Notes under the pieces: model-generated
What the model was told of the DNA's origin: nothing
Database searches by the model: none
What the model saw: only the letters and a program-made list of their open reading frames with translations
Position numbers and translations under genes: made by a program
Shown here: positions 1 to 8,328 of the stretch, one piece after another
How positions within the stretch are numbered: position 1 is the first letter of the stretch
Layout: each line of letters begins with the position of its first letter
Source of the DNA: Bacteroides_E sp964528875
GTDB lineage: Bacteria; Bacteroidota; Bacteroidia; Bacteroidales; Bacteroidaceae
Assembly (NCBI GenBank): GCA_964528875.1
Contig: CAZGUI010000009.1
Span: 1 to 64,000, forward strand
Length of the DNA stretch: 64,000 bases
Reading direction: 5' to 3'

Positions 1-573
1 TGTAAAGAAAACGATGTGGATTGTAACACTTTTTTAACTGTTATCAACTTCATTGAAGAGGGTTCCTGCCGCATTGATGAAACAGCCGAATTATCAATTC
101 CTACGCTAGTAAATTACTTAAAGAACTCACACTCCTATTTTTTAGACTTTGCACTACCAATTATTCGGGAGAAGTTGGTAAAAGCTATTTCAGGAGAAGA
201 AAAAAGTGATATTGACTTCTTGATTATTCAGTTTTTCGACAACTATATGCAAGAGGTGGATAAACATATGGGATATGAGGATCACACGGTATTTAAGTAT
301 GTTGAAGGCCTATTAAAGGGAGATATACTAGATAACTATACCATATCCACATATTCCAAGCATCATGATTTGGTAAATGAAAGACTAAGAGAACTAAAGA
401 ATATCATCTTAAAATATCGTACATCTGAAAGTAATAACAACCAAATGTTTGCTGCTTTATTCGATATATATAGCTGTGAAGCAGAATTAGAATCTCATTG
501 TAAAGTTGAAGATTACATTTTCACTCCTGCTATTTTGGAGCTAGAAAAAAAGATAAAAGAGAATGAAAAATAA
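1..573 (+). CDS. hemerythrin-domain protein, 5' end outside window
   Basis: The reading frame is open from base 1, and the first in-frame candidate start (GTG at 16) lies inside the conserved stretch, so the true start is upstream of the window. What remains is a helical protein whose His/Glu-rich pattern matches a hemerythrin fold: His in NSHSYFLDF, then HMGYEDHTVF, then SKHHDLVNE, and a final ESHCKVEDYIF. These would bind a di-iron centre. Bacteroidales relatives resemble ScdA/YtfE (nitrosative-stress iron-cluster repair) with a divergent N-terminal domain; the function here is inferred from that similarity. It overlaps the next regulator gene by 11 bases, so the two are probably co-translated. 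Confidence 0.8.
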   Translation, partial: CKENDVDCNTFLTVINFIEEGSCRIDETAELSIPTLVNYLKNSHSYFLDFALPIIREKLVKAISGEEKSDIDFLIIQFFDNYMQEVDKHMGYEDHTVFKYVEGLLKGDILDNYTISTYSKHHDLVNERLRELKNIILKYRTSESNNNQMFAALFDIYSCEAELESHCKVEDYIFTPAILELEKKIKENEK

Positions 574-1168
574 ACAGACACTACACATAGCTATAGCCGA
601 GAGTTCTGTCATTATTCGAGGAGGTTTATCCACTGCTCTAAAACAATTGCCTAATCTTAATTTCCAAATTGTTGAGTTAGCAACTCCACAAGCGTTAAAA
701 GTATGTCTGGATACTCAATCCATAGATATTCTTTTCATCAATCCTCATTTTGACTCTTTCTTTAATGTCGATTCATTTAAAGAGGAATATAAAGGAAAAA
801 AGATTCATCTAATAGCTCTACAGACTACATTTATCAACAACAATATTGTTAGTAAATACGATCAGAGCATCTCTATTTTTGATGATTTAAAACAATTGAG
901 TAGTACCATAGATAAACTGCAAGATATTTTACCCGACACAGAGCTGGATGATTCATTAAGCGATCGGGAAAAAGAAATATTAATCTGCATTGTTCGTGGA
1001 ATGACAAACAAAGAGATTGCCGATTATCTAAACATATCCATTCATACTGTGATTACTCATCGTAAAAATATCACAACCAAATTACAGATTCATAGCGTAT
1101 CGGGATTAACCATATATGCTATAGTCAATAAACTGATTTCTTTAGATGAAATAGATGTAATTGATTAA
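563..1168 (+). CDS. LuxR-type regulator with degenerate receiver domain
   Basis: 201 aa. The C-terminus (about 130-195) is a clear LuxR/NarL helix-turn-helix with LSDREKEIL and MTNKEIADYLNIS followed by the recognition helix. The N-terminal 120 residues have the layout of a response-regulator receiver. However, the usual acidic pair is Glu13-Ser14 and the expected phospho-acceptor position (IDILFINPHF) has Asn60 instead of Asp, so it is probably not phosphorylated in the ordinary way. It overlaps the hemerythrin gene by 11 bases. The pairing suggests a regulator whose input is the di-iron protein or a shared redox/NO signal; that is inference. No histidine kinase is adjacent. Confidence 0.8.
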   Translation: MKNKQTLHIAIAESSVIIRGGLSTALKQLPNLNFQIVELATPQALKVCLDTQSIDILFINPHFDSFFNVDSFKEEYKGKKIHLIALQTTFINNNIVSKYDQSISIFDDLKQLSSTIDKLQDILPDTELDDSLSDREKEILICIVRGMTNKEIADYLNISIHTVITHRKNITTKLQIHSVSGLTIYAIVNKLISLDEIDVID

Positions 1169-1174
1169 TTACAT

Positions 1175-1912
1175 CTATTCTTCTATTGGAGTTAACCGAA
1201 CCAAGAAGTTATAATAATCACCCTCAATCAACTTTTCTACTTTGAACTTATAATAAGTTGCAGCCCCTTCTAACGTATCAAAATCAAGATACAACCATGT
1301 ATAAGGATTACCTTTCACCTTTCCATATTGCAAAGAGAATTCTACTTCTCCAAAATAATGATTGTCATCACTGCTAAAAAGCAGACTACCATCTTCCTGT
1401 TCATACAGATAACTCAAATCACTTGAATCCATCAAAACATTACCTCCCGGAGCTAATAATTGACGAACCCTTTGAAAAAAATGAGGAAGGTTTTCTAGCC
1501 GTTCAATGATGCCCGACCCATTCATTAACATTAAAAGAGTGTCATATTTCTCTTGAAAAGTAGTATCAAAGAAATTAATAGCACGAGCTGAAATACCTTG
1601 ATCTCTCATAACCTCCACAGCAAACCCGGATACATCAATAGCCTCAACGGTCTTCCCCATTTGTTGTAACGCTAAAGCATGACATCCACTACCAGCTCCA
1701 ACATCTAAAACACGTCCTTTAGCAAGCTTTAAAGCCTCTTGTTCCACAGTAGGCATTTCTTCAAAACTTCTGAAAAGAAAATCAACCGGCATCTCATCTT
1801 CCTCAAACTCAGGAGAAAATACACGAAGAATATCTGCTCTCTTGTGATAGTAAAAATCCTTTATGGCACACCCCATAGGGTCTTTATCTGGTAGTAATAT
1901 TGTTTTATTCAT
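1175..1912 (-). CDS. class I SAM-dependent methyltransferase
   Basis: 245 aa. Motif I of the Rossmann methyltransferase fold is visible as DVGAGSGCHALAL near residue 71, followed by an acidic residue at the end of beta-2 (VEAIDVSG) and a motif-IV-like strand (YDTLLMLMNGSG). The substrate cannot be read from the sequence; soluble and cytoplasmic, with no signal peptide. It is the most downstream gene of a minus-strand run beginning at pdxH/ldhA, and it converges with the LuxR gene with only six bases between the stop codons. ATG start at 1912. Confidence 0.8.
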   Translation of the reverse strand: MNKTILLPDKDPMGCAIKDFYYHKRADILRVFSPEFEEDEMPVDFLFRSFEEMPTVEQEALKLAKGRVLDVGAGSGCHALALQQMGKTVEAIDVSGFAVEVMRDQGISARAINFFDTTFQEKYDTLLMLMNGSGIIERLENLPHFFQRVRQLLAPGGNVLMDSSDLSYLYEQEDGSLLFSSDDNHYFGEVEFSLQYGKVKGNPYTWLYLDFDTLEGAATYYKFKVEKLIEGDYYNFLVRLTPIEE

Positions 1913-1990
1913 ATAAATGATATAGCCCTTAACCTTTACTGAAAAATCAGCAAAGATTAAGGACCATTAATTATTTAGTTCTGTTTCAGG

Positions 1991-2377
1991 CTATTTTTTT
2001 AAAGGTAAAACCTCTATCCAATAGTTATCGGGGTCGTTTATAAAATACAACCCCATATCGTGATTCTCATAACAAATAACTCCCATCTCTCGATGATACT
2101 CTCTGGTCACATCGTAATCCCCGGGAACTCTTAAACAAAGATGAAACTCATTTTCACCTAAGTCATAGGGTTGTGGATGATCTCTTAACCAAGTCAGCTC
2201 TAAAAAGAAACCGGTTGTTTCATCTGTAAGGTAAACCAAAATATAAGAACCATCTTTAGCTTCTTTACGATGATGCTCTTTTAATCCTAGAGCTTTATCG
2301 TAAAAAGTAAGACTTTTATCTAAGTCGGTAACGTTTATATTGAAATGATCAAAACGTGCTTTAATAGGATTTGACAT
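1991..2377 (-). CDS. VOC-fold glyoxalase-like metalloprotein
   Basis: The 128-aa frame from the ATG at 2377 (MSNPIKARFDHFNINV) is preferred over the longer TTG-initiated frame. This is a single vicinal-oxygen-chelate module with both beta-alpha-beta-beta-beta halves. The four expected metal ligands of glyoxalase I-like enzymes can be picked out: His in FDHFNI, Glu in FFLELTW, His in EFHLCLR and Glu in YWIEVLP. Lactoylglutathione-lyase-type activity on methylglyoxal adducts is possible, but Bacteroidales generally lack glutathione, so the substrate is open. It lies between a methyltransferase and a secreted DUF4468 fusion protein on the same strand. Confidence 0.8.
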   Translation of the reverse strand: MSNPIKARFDHFNINVTDLDKSLTFYDKALGLKEHHRKEAKDGSYILVYLTDETTGFFLELTWLRDHPQPYDLGENEFHLCLRVPGDYDVTREYHREMGVICYENHDMGLYFINDPDNYWIEVLPLKK

Positions 2378-2408
2378 AATCAATTAGAATTTTAATCTAT
2401 GTAAATAA

Positions 2409-3677
2409 TTATTTAACCCATACATTGGTAATCTCTCCAATGTACATCTTATGTAGTTGTTTACCTATCCACTCCTCTTTCAGTTTATCATCAACCAAAG
2501 CCTCGGGAGTTAATGTTTGCGACACCATTTTTTTACACTCAATGATTAACCAAGCCTCTGAGAAAGCTTTTGCTCCGTTAGGTGTGGTTATCGGAGTTAA
2601 TCCGGTGGCTTTCACCTTATCAACATTTTTACCGGAGTTACTGCCTGTATACTGTAATTGCTCACGATAGGCTTCTGTATAGAATGAAATGGTGTAATAA
2701 TCCCCACGCTCCATCAACTGATAAGTAAAACGTGTAGGATAGATAAAGCAAGTTGCCGTTGGACGTTCATATAGACGCCCCAGACCACCCCAGCTGGCAG
2801 TCATCATATTAAATTGTTGAGAGTCTCCGGCAGTAATTAACATCCAATCTAACTCTAACATCTTTATAATGTTTCCGGGAATCTTATGAGGATCAACAGA
2901 TGTAAAACCGGTTAACGTTGCAGGCTCTGCCTTAGTAGCAGGGGTTAAAGCTACCATAGGAGTAGTGGAAGGCTCTGCATCTTTCACTACTACGGGAACA
3001 GTTACAGGCGCTTGAACAACTTCTTGTGTTTTTACAGGAACCACAACAGGAGCATCCACAGTAACCGGAGAAGCAACAGTACTCACGGCAGTAGTTGAAG
3101 ATTTCTCAGTAATCACATTGGAGCTTTGACCTAAAGCCAATGCAACATCTTCAAAAAACTTGTCCATATAATCAACAGTATGCCTACGGAACTTTGCTAA
3201 ACCTCTGGATAACTTTGTTTTTTTCTTATTCAAAGCAAATTCATCAGTAATCCATTCTTCAGCAGGATAGACCTCTTCCTCATAGTCGTACTTTATTCGT
3301 TCAATACTAACCTCACAAGCCTCATCAGTACATTTTGCCACCACATTATACTCCATCATCGAACGATCAAGTGATAAAAATGAAGATTGAAAGACTAAAT
3401 ATTCTTGTCCTAAACCGGCAATTTCTCCTTTATCTTTATCAGCAAAAAGAATACGTCCATCCTGATCTCCCTCTTTTAATCTTTTCTCTAACCAGTTTAA
3501 CATACGGTTGTAGACTTCCTCTTTAGCTATTCCTTTAACGGAATAATCTCTTGAAAAAACCACTTTTCCATCAATCACAGGAACGGCACCCTCGAGGTAT
3601 TTTCTATCGTCGGCCTTTAAACTGAAAGAAAATGCTGTCATAAAAACAAACAGCATAACATACTTCAATGACTTCAT
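2409..3677 (-). CDS. secreted DUF4468 plus flavin-reductase-like fusion
   Basis: 422 aa with an N-terminal signal peptide (hydrophobic run then SLKADD). Residues about 25-190 match the Bacteroidota DUF4468 pattern (KVVFSRDYSVKG, LNWLEKRL). A low-complexity Val/Pro/Thr/Ala linker covers about 195-260. Residues about 265-422 resemble a flavin-reductase-like FMN-binding split barrel (MMTASWGGLG, then an SFYTEAYREQL and GLTPI pattern). The fusion puts a flavin-type domain in the envelope; the electron donor and acceptor are unknown. The start is one base from the stop of the upstream MBL gene, so the two are cotranscribed. FMN binding is inferred from the fold family. Confidence 0.72.
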   Translation of the reverse strand: MKSLKYVMLFVFMTAFSFSLKADDRKYLEGAVPVIDGKVVFSRDYSVKGIAKEEVYNRMLNWLEKRLKEGDQDGRILFADKDKGEIAGLGQEYLVFQSSFLSLDRSMMEYNVVAKCTDEACEVSIERIKYDYEEEVYPAEEWITDEFALNKKKTKLSRGLAKFRRHTVDYMDKFFEDVALALGQSSNVITEKSSTTAVSTVASPVTVDAPVVVPVKTQEVVQAPVTVPVVVKDAEPSTTPMVALTPATKAEPATLTGFTSVDPHKIPGNIIKMLELDWMLITAGDSQQFNMMTASWGGLGRLYERPTATCFIYPTRFTYQLMERGDYYTISFYTEAYREQLQYTGSNSGKNVDKVKATGLTPITTPNGAKAFSEAWLIIECKKMVSQTLTPEALVDDKLKEEWIGKQLHKMYIGEITNVWVK

Positions 3678-3678
3678 A

Positions 3679-4407
3679 TTATTCTATTTTAAATTGTTGT
3701 CCTTTTTCGGTTATCGTTAAAAATCTTACTTTTTGTTGCTCTGCCACCTCTTTAAAAGCATTGGCTGCTTCGTATTGTCTGCCAAAATGCATAGGTACAA
3801 ATACTTTTACCTTTATAGCTTCAATAAACTGCTTGGCTCCTCTAGCATAATCGGTACCCATTCTGTTATCTACAGGAAACATAGCCAAATCAATAACAGA
3901 CACATCTTTCTTCAAATCGGCTAATTCTTGTAAAAAGTTATTTTCAGCTATTGTGCTCTCTTCTTTGGGAGATTCATCTCTCCAGTGCCAGTTATTCAAA
4001 TCGCCTGCATGAAAAATACTTTTATTCTCTAGTTTAATCCGGAAAGAAACTCCTGAATCTGTTGACCCAAACGCTTTAACGCTTAGCAATTCATCTTTAA
4101 AAGTATCTCCTTTAGCTAAAAAAACAGCATCGTCTTTAGTGGCAAGTTTTTCATCTAATATATCATGACCAAAAAGATAAGTAATCTCAGGATGAATATC
4201 TTTCCATTTCAATATTTCCGGATTAAAATGATCTCCATGGCTATGAGAAGAAAAGACATAGAGAGGTTTTTTTCTATGAAGAAAATATTCATGAACTAAG
4301 CCTTTTTCATAAATGGGAGACTCAACATCTTTCCAATAATCAAAGATTAAAGTACAAGTCTCAGACTCAAGTGCAAAAGCACTATGAAAAATATAGGTTA
4401 GCAGCAT
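3679..4407 (-). CDS. MBL-fold metallo-hydrolase
   Basis: 242 aa, starting MLLTYIFHSAFALES, typical of the UlaG/ComEC-like branch of metallo-beta-lactamase folds. The metal motif HxHxDH is present as SHSHGDHF near residue 55. Further His/Asp ligands are plausible in FHAGDLNNWHW and VPMHFG. No signal peptide is evident despite the hydrophobic start, which is a core beta strand in this family. It directly precedes the secreted DUF4468/flavin fusion with a one-base gap. Substrate unknown. Confidence 0.8.
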   Translation of the reverse strand: MLLTYIFHSAFALESETCTLIFDYWKDVESPIYEKGLVHEYFLHRKKPLYVFSSHSHGDHFNPEILKWKDIHPEITYLFGHDILDEKLATKDDAVFLAKGDTFKDELLSVKAFGSTDSGVSFRIKLENKSIFHAGDLNNWHWRDESPKEESTIAENNFLQELADLKKDVSVIDLAMFPVDNRMGTDYARGAKQFIEAIKVKVFVPMHFGRQYEAANAFKEVAEQQKVRFLTITEKGQQFKIE

Positions 4408-4481
4408 GAATGATTCTTAGTTTAATACTTTACAATAATACACAAAATAGTAAGTGAGACAAAAGGAATAGTTGTTTAATT

Positions 4482-5126
4482 TCAAGGAGCCAATCGATTT
4501 ATAGTCCACTGATCTTTTTCGGTTAACTCATATAAAAAGCGATCGTGCAACCTGCTGGGTCTTCCTTGCCAAAACTCTATGCGAGCAGGAACAACTCCAT
4601 AGCCACCCCAAAAATCAGGGCGTTCAATCTCTTTGGTTATCCAGCGAGATGATTCTTGCATAAACTTACGCAATAAAAAGAAACGACTGGGTATGGGTTG
4701 ACTTTGTGGAGAAATACGGGCTCCTATTCTGCTTCGATAAGGACGTTTGTTAAAATAAGCATCGGAAACCTCTGAAGGTAATTTATGGGCTATCCCCTGA
4801 ACGTGCACCTGTCGCTCCATTTCGTGCCACAAGAAAGTAAGTGCTATGTGTGGATTTTGAGCCAACTGCATCCCCTTATTACTAAGGTAGTTGGTATAGA
4901 AAACAAATTCCTCATTTTCCACCCCTTTTAACAAAACAGTTCGTGAAGAGGGATACCCTTCGGGAGATACCGTACTTACCAATACAGCTGTAGGTTCGTT
5001 TACCTGAGTATCTATGGCTTGTTGAAGCCACTGATCGAAAAGATCAAAAGGATTAGCGGGTAAACTCTCTCTGGTAAGAGCTCCTTTGATGTAATCTTTT
5101 CGAATGGATTGCAATTCAGTTTTCAT
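4482..5126 (-). CDS. pdxH: pyridoxamine 5'-phosphate oxidase
   Basis: 214 aa, the usual length for PdxH, which oxidises PNP/PMP to pyridoxal 5'-phosphate using FMN and O2. Characteristic segments are visible: NEPTAVLVSTVSPEGYPSSR, LLKGVENEEFVFYTNY, the FMN/substrate-binding stretch ALTFLWHEMERQVHVQG, and a C-terminal RIEFWQGRPSRLHDR with the terminal LAP. Cytoplasmic. The start lies two bases from the stop of the upstream 2-hydroxyacid dehydrogenase gene, so they form an operon. The O2 requirement fits a nanaerobic or aerotolerant Bacteroidales lifestyle. Confidence 0.93.
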   Translation of the reverse strand: MKTELQSIRKDYIKGALTRESLPANPFDLFDQWLQQAIDTQVNEPTAVLVSTVSPEGYPSSRTVLLKGVENEEFVFYTNYLSNKGMQLAQNPHIALTFLWHEMERQVHVQGIAHKLPSEVSDAYFNKRPYRSRIGARISPQSQPIPSRFFLLRKFMQESSRWITKEIERPDFWGGYGVVPARIEFWQGRPSRLHDRFLYELTEKDQWTINRLAP

Positions 5127-5128
5127 AT

Positions 5129-6145
5129 CTATTGATGTTCTTCCGGTAAAAAGACTTCATTTTCCAGTTTTTTATTCTCACTAAAGTCTTTAATGTTTTG
5201 TAGCGTGGTATGAGCTATATTTGCCAATGCCTCTTTAGTAAAAAAAGCTTGATGAGAAGTTACAATCACATTATTAAAAGATAAAAGTCGAGCTAACACA
5301 TCATCATCAATAATGCTTTCCGATTTATCTTCATAAAAATAATCTCCTTCTTCCTCGTAAACATCTAATCCGGCACAGCCCACTTTTTTATTCTTTAAGG
5401 CATCAATCAAGGCATTGGTGTGAATTAACTGACCTCGGCCTGTGTTAATAATCATCACCCCATCTTTCATTTTACTAATGGAATAATCGTTGATTAAATA
5501 CTTGGTCTCTTCGGTTAACGGACAATGCAAAGATATAATATCCGAACTATGATAGAGTTGATCTAAAGAGGTATATAAGACCTGATTTTCTCTAGCAAAG
5601 TTATAATCCGGATAAGGATCATAAGCCAAGATATTTACTCCGAATCCTCGCAATATTTGAATTAGTATTTTTGCTATTTTCCCCGTGCCAATGATTCCTG
5701 CTGTTTTTCCATGCATGTCGAAACCCAATAACCCGTTGAGTGAAAAATTCCCATCCCGAGTACGCCAAGTAGCACGTGGAATTTTACGATTCAACGCCAG
5801 CATCAATGCAACCGTATGCTCTGCAACTGCATAAGGAGAATAAGCCGGTACACGAACCACTTTTATATCATAATCGTGAGCCGCCTTTAAGTCCACATTA
5901 TTATATCCTGCACAACGTAAGGCCACTATTTTTACTCCATTTTGAGCAAGTGTTTTAATGATTTCCCGGTTAGCCAAATCGTTTACAAAAATGCAAACAG
6001 CATCAGCCTCTTTAGTTAGAATAATATTATTCTGATTCAAAGTACCTGTAAAAAACTTCATTTCAAAGTTGAACTTCTTGTTTCTTTCTTCAAAAGATTC
6101 TATATCATAAGGCTTAGCTCCAAAAAAAGCAATACGCATTTTCAT
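5129..6145 (-). CDS. D-lactate dehydrogenase / 2-hydroxyacid dehydrogenase
   Basis: 338 aa, D-isomer-specific 2-hydroxyacid dehydrogenase family, probably interconverting pyruvate and D-lactate with NADH. The NAD-binding loop reads GIIGTGKIAKILIQIL, with DPYP after beta-2. The catalytic Arg lies in the CPLTEETKYLIN-to-INTGRGQ region, the Glu in GLDVYEEEGDYF, and the His in VIVTSHQAFFT, which is the D-LDH subtype of the motif. Start is ATG 6145; ATG 6139 (MRIAFFGAKPYD) is equally possible. Upstream partner of pdxH. Confidence 0.88.
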   Translation of the reverse strand: MKMRIAFFGAKPYDIESFEERNKKFNFEMKFFTGTLNQNNIILTKEADAVCIFVNDLANREIIKTLAQNGVKIVALRCAGYNNVDLKAAHDYDIKVVRVPAYSPYAVAEHTVALMLALNRKIPRATWRTRDGNFSLNGLLGFDMHGKTAGIIGTGKIAKILIQILRGFGVNILAYDPYPDYNFARENQVLYTSLDQLYHSSDIISLHCPLTEETKYLINDYSISKMKDGVMIINTGRGQLIHTNALIDALKNKKVGCAGLDVYEEEGDYFYEDKSESIIDDDVLARLLSFNNVIVTSHQAFFTKEALANIAHTTLQNIKDFSENKKLENEVFLPEEHQ

Positions 6146-6335
6146 CTCGTCTATTTTTTTATTTTCATTCTATTTATAGATTAACAATTAGGTGAATTGT
6201 ATTGTTCTTTTATTCGCTTGTTTTTCATTATAAGCACTCCCCATATAGTTGCAGAAGCAATTATTAACAATTAAAAGAATCGATTACCAGTAGGAAAAAT
6301 AAGCTCTAAAAGCTTCCTAATCCACTTATTTATAA

Positions 6336-6343
6336 TATCTTTG
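6336..6343 (+). promoter_or_regulatory. -7 promoter element of the FadL-like gene
   Basis: TATCTTTG matches the Bacteroidota primary-sigma -7 consensus TAnnTTTG. It overlaps the 5' extension of the longest ORF, so transcription would begin after the TTG at 6341. This is the reason for choosing ATG 6371 as the start of the porin gene. Confidence 0.7.
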
Positions 6344-6370
6344 CGCTTTCAAACTCAAATTAATGTATAT

Positions 6371-7831
6371 ATGAGAAAATTAATTCTAAGTATTGTTTTA
6401 ATCATAACTGTTTCACTTCCAACCTTTGCGGGAGGATTATTAACCAATACAAATCAGCATATTCTATTTTTAAGAAATATAGCAAGAGGTGCATCTACTG
6501 AAATTGACGCAGCCTATTCTAACCCGGCAGGCTTGGCTTATTTAAGTCGCAACGGATTTCATTTATCTCTAAATGGACAAAGTGCATTTCAAACACGTAC
6601 CATCCATTCCACCTTCAAACCATTTATAGGTTTTGGAGGAGAGGAGACTAAAATTTTCAAAGGGGAGGCATCCGCACCTTTTGTTCCGAGTCTTTTTGCG
6701 GCTTATAAAACCAACAAGTGGGTGTTTTCCGGACATTTCGCTATTGGAGGGGGTGGTGGAAAAGCCACATTTAATCAAGGACTGGCTTCCTTTGAATCGC
6801 AAGTAGCCATGATTCCTTCAATGCTTAATGAAAAATTCCCCGGAACTAATCAATACAGTGTCAATAGCTACATGAGGGGATCGCAAATGATTTATGGCTT
6901 GCAACTAGGTGCTACCTACAAAGCCACAGAGCATATTTCAGCTTATGTAGGGGTACGCGTAAATTATGTAACCAATAATTACACCGGTCACTTAAGAGAT
7001 ATCAAAGCAAATCTGCAAGGAGGTCCTATGATAAATGTAAGTGATTTTTTTGGAAATCTATCTAGCACACTATTAACTCAATCCGAAGCTGCAGCTCAAG
7101 CAGGAGAAAACGAAAAAGCAGAGGCTTTACTTCTACAATCAAAAGAAGCAGGAGCTACAGCTCAACTAACGGGAGACAAAGAACTAAATGTAGATCAGAC
7201 CGGTTGGGGAGCTACACCTATTATTGGTGTTCATTTTAATTATGGCAAATGGAACGTAGGTGTAAAATATGAAATGAATACTAAACTGAACATCGAGAAT
7301 AAAACCAAAATAAACACGACCGGTGTGGCTGATTATGACCAAGGAATCAACACTCCTCACGACATCCCCAGCTTACTCTCCATAGGAGCTTCTTATCAAG
7401 TTTTACCTACATTAAAAGCATCAGTAGGATATCATCACTACTTTGATAAGAATGCAAAAATGGCAAATGGTAAACAGAAATTCATCAAGAATGGTACCAA
7501 TGAATACCTGGGTGGTTTAGAGTGGGATGTAGTAGATTGGGCTCAACTAAGTGCCGGTATACAACGGACACGTTACGGTGTAGGTGATAATTATCAAAGT
7601 GATATTAGTTTTGCTATCAGTTCCTTTTCTTATGGTCTAGGTGCAGGATTTAAAATTACTCCAAACTTAAAGTTAAACATTGCATACTTTTGGACAAATT
7701 ATAATGATTATAATAAGGTATCAGACAGCTATAATGGTATAAAATTACCCGATGGCACGGGAATACCCGGTTCCGACAGATTTACTCGCACCAACAAAGT
7801 TTTTGGTATTGGAGCAGACTATACTTTTTAA
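6371..7831 (+). CDS. OmpP1/FadL-family outer-membrane transport protein
   Basis: 486 aa from ATG 6371, which opens a normal signal peptide (MRKLILSIVLIITVSLPTFA). Mature residues begin GGLLTNTNQHILFLRNIARG, then DAAYSNPAGLAYL, the conserved N-terminal hatch/NPAG motif of FadL-type long-chain fatty-acid or hydrophobic-compound channels. The rest is amphipathic beta strands ending in an aromatic C-terminus (GIGADYTF), the outer-membrane insertion signal. An Ala/Glu/Gln-rich loop (residues about 230-275) is likely an extracellular or periplasmic insertion. Monocistronic: promoter at 6336 and terminator at 7874-7911. Physiological substrate unknown. Confidence 0.88.
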   Translation: MRKLILSIVLIITVSLPTFAGGLLTNTNQHILFLRNIARGASTEIDAAYSNPAGLAYLSRNGFHLSLNGQSAFQTRTIHSTFKPFIGFGGEETKIFKGEASAPFVPSLFAAYKTNKWVFSGHFAIGGGGGKATFNQGLASFESQVAMIPSMLNEKFPGTNQYSVNSYMRGSQMIYGLQLGATYKATEHISAYVGVRVNYVTNNYTGHLRDIKANLQGGPMINVSDFFGNLSSTLLTQSEAAAQAGENEKAEALLLQSKEAGATAQLTGDKELNVDQTGWGATPIIGVHFNYGKWNVGVKYEMNTKLNIENKTKINTTGVADYDQGINTPHDIPSLLSIGASYQVLPTLKASVGYHHYFDKNAKMANGKQKFIKNGTNEYLGGLEWDVVDWAQLSAGIQRTRYGVGDNYQSDISFAISSFSYGLGAGFKITPNLKLNIAYFWTNYNDYNKVSDSYNGIKLPDGTGIPGSDRFTRTNKVFGIGADYTF

Positions 7832-7873
7832 GACATAAAACACGCTTTACCGGGTGTGGTAATATATCCCAAC

Positions 7874-7911
7874 AAAAAATCCTCAAACCATAATGTGTTT
7901 GAGGATTTTTT
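7874..7911 (+). terminator. intrinsic terminator after the FadL-like gene
   Basis: A perfect 15-bp stem (7874-7888 with 7897-7911) with an 8-base loop, ending in a T run. It lies 43 bases after the stop codon. Confidence 0.88.
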
Positions 7912-7947
7912 ATTGTCTTCTATTTTTTAGGTAAAACAAGAGTAAAA

Positions 7948-8032
7948 AAGGTCTAGGACCGAAGGCCTGTCGGTCTAGGAGAGAACAGTCGTCGGTCTAG
8001 GACCAAGACCCTTTTGGTCCTAGACCGACAAA
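7948..8032. repeat. CTAG-rich palindromic repeat, copy A
   Basis: Contains GGTCTAGGACCGAAGG at 7950, a second GGTCTAGGA at 7972, and a perfect 14-bp inverted repeat GTCGGTCTAGGACC (7991-8004) / GGTCCTAGACCGAC (8016-8029) with an 11-base loop. The core unit recurs at 24845-24922 and 35660-35740. It lies just downstream of the terminator at 7874-7911. This copy is more diverged than the other two. Confidence 0.85.
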
Positions 8033-8290
8033 AAACAGGGTTTCTTCTCCTATTTTTCAAAGAATACCCATAAAACTATTTTTTTAAAGAAGAGGAAACG
8101 GAAGAGTTTTCTCCAACGACCAAACTTCTTTTTTTTTAACAAAACGAATCATATGAAGTAAATAGTTACGTAAACTTTTTCATTCTTAGCTTTAGATCAA
8201 GCGACTTGAACTAATATATACAAAAGCCATACATAACTCCCACCAAAGGAATATATAACCAGATCTTCTTAGTTAGCAACTAAATTTTAT
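8033..8290. other. non-coding gap between repeat A and the transglycosylase promoter
   Basis: No plausible gene on either strand and no further hairpin of note. The only structure seen is a short palindrome TTAGTTAGCAACTAA (8269-8283) just upstream of the -7 motif at 8291, which could be an operator. Confidence 0.5.
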
Positions 8291-8298
8291 TATTTTTG
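8291..8298 (+). promoter_or_regulatory. -7 promoter element of the lytic transglycosylase gene
   Basis: TATTTTTG fits TAnnTTTG and sits 31 bases upstream of ATG 8329. Confidence 0.6.
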
Positions 8299-8328
8299 TA
8301 AGAACACAAATATAAATTCATCATTAAA

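Noticed and set aside
6341..6370. 10-codon N-terminal extension of the FadL-like protein from TTG
   Set aside because: Overlaps the -7 promoter element; ATG 6371 starts a normal signal peptide.
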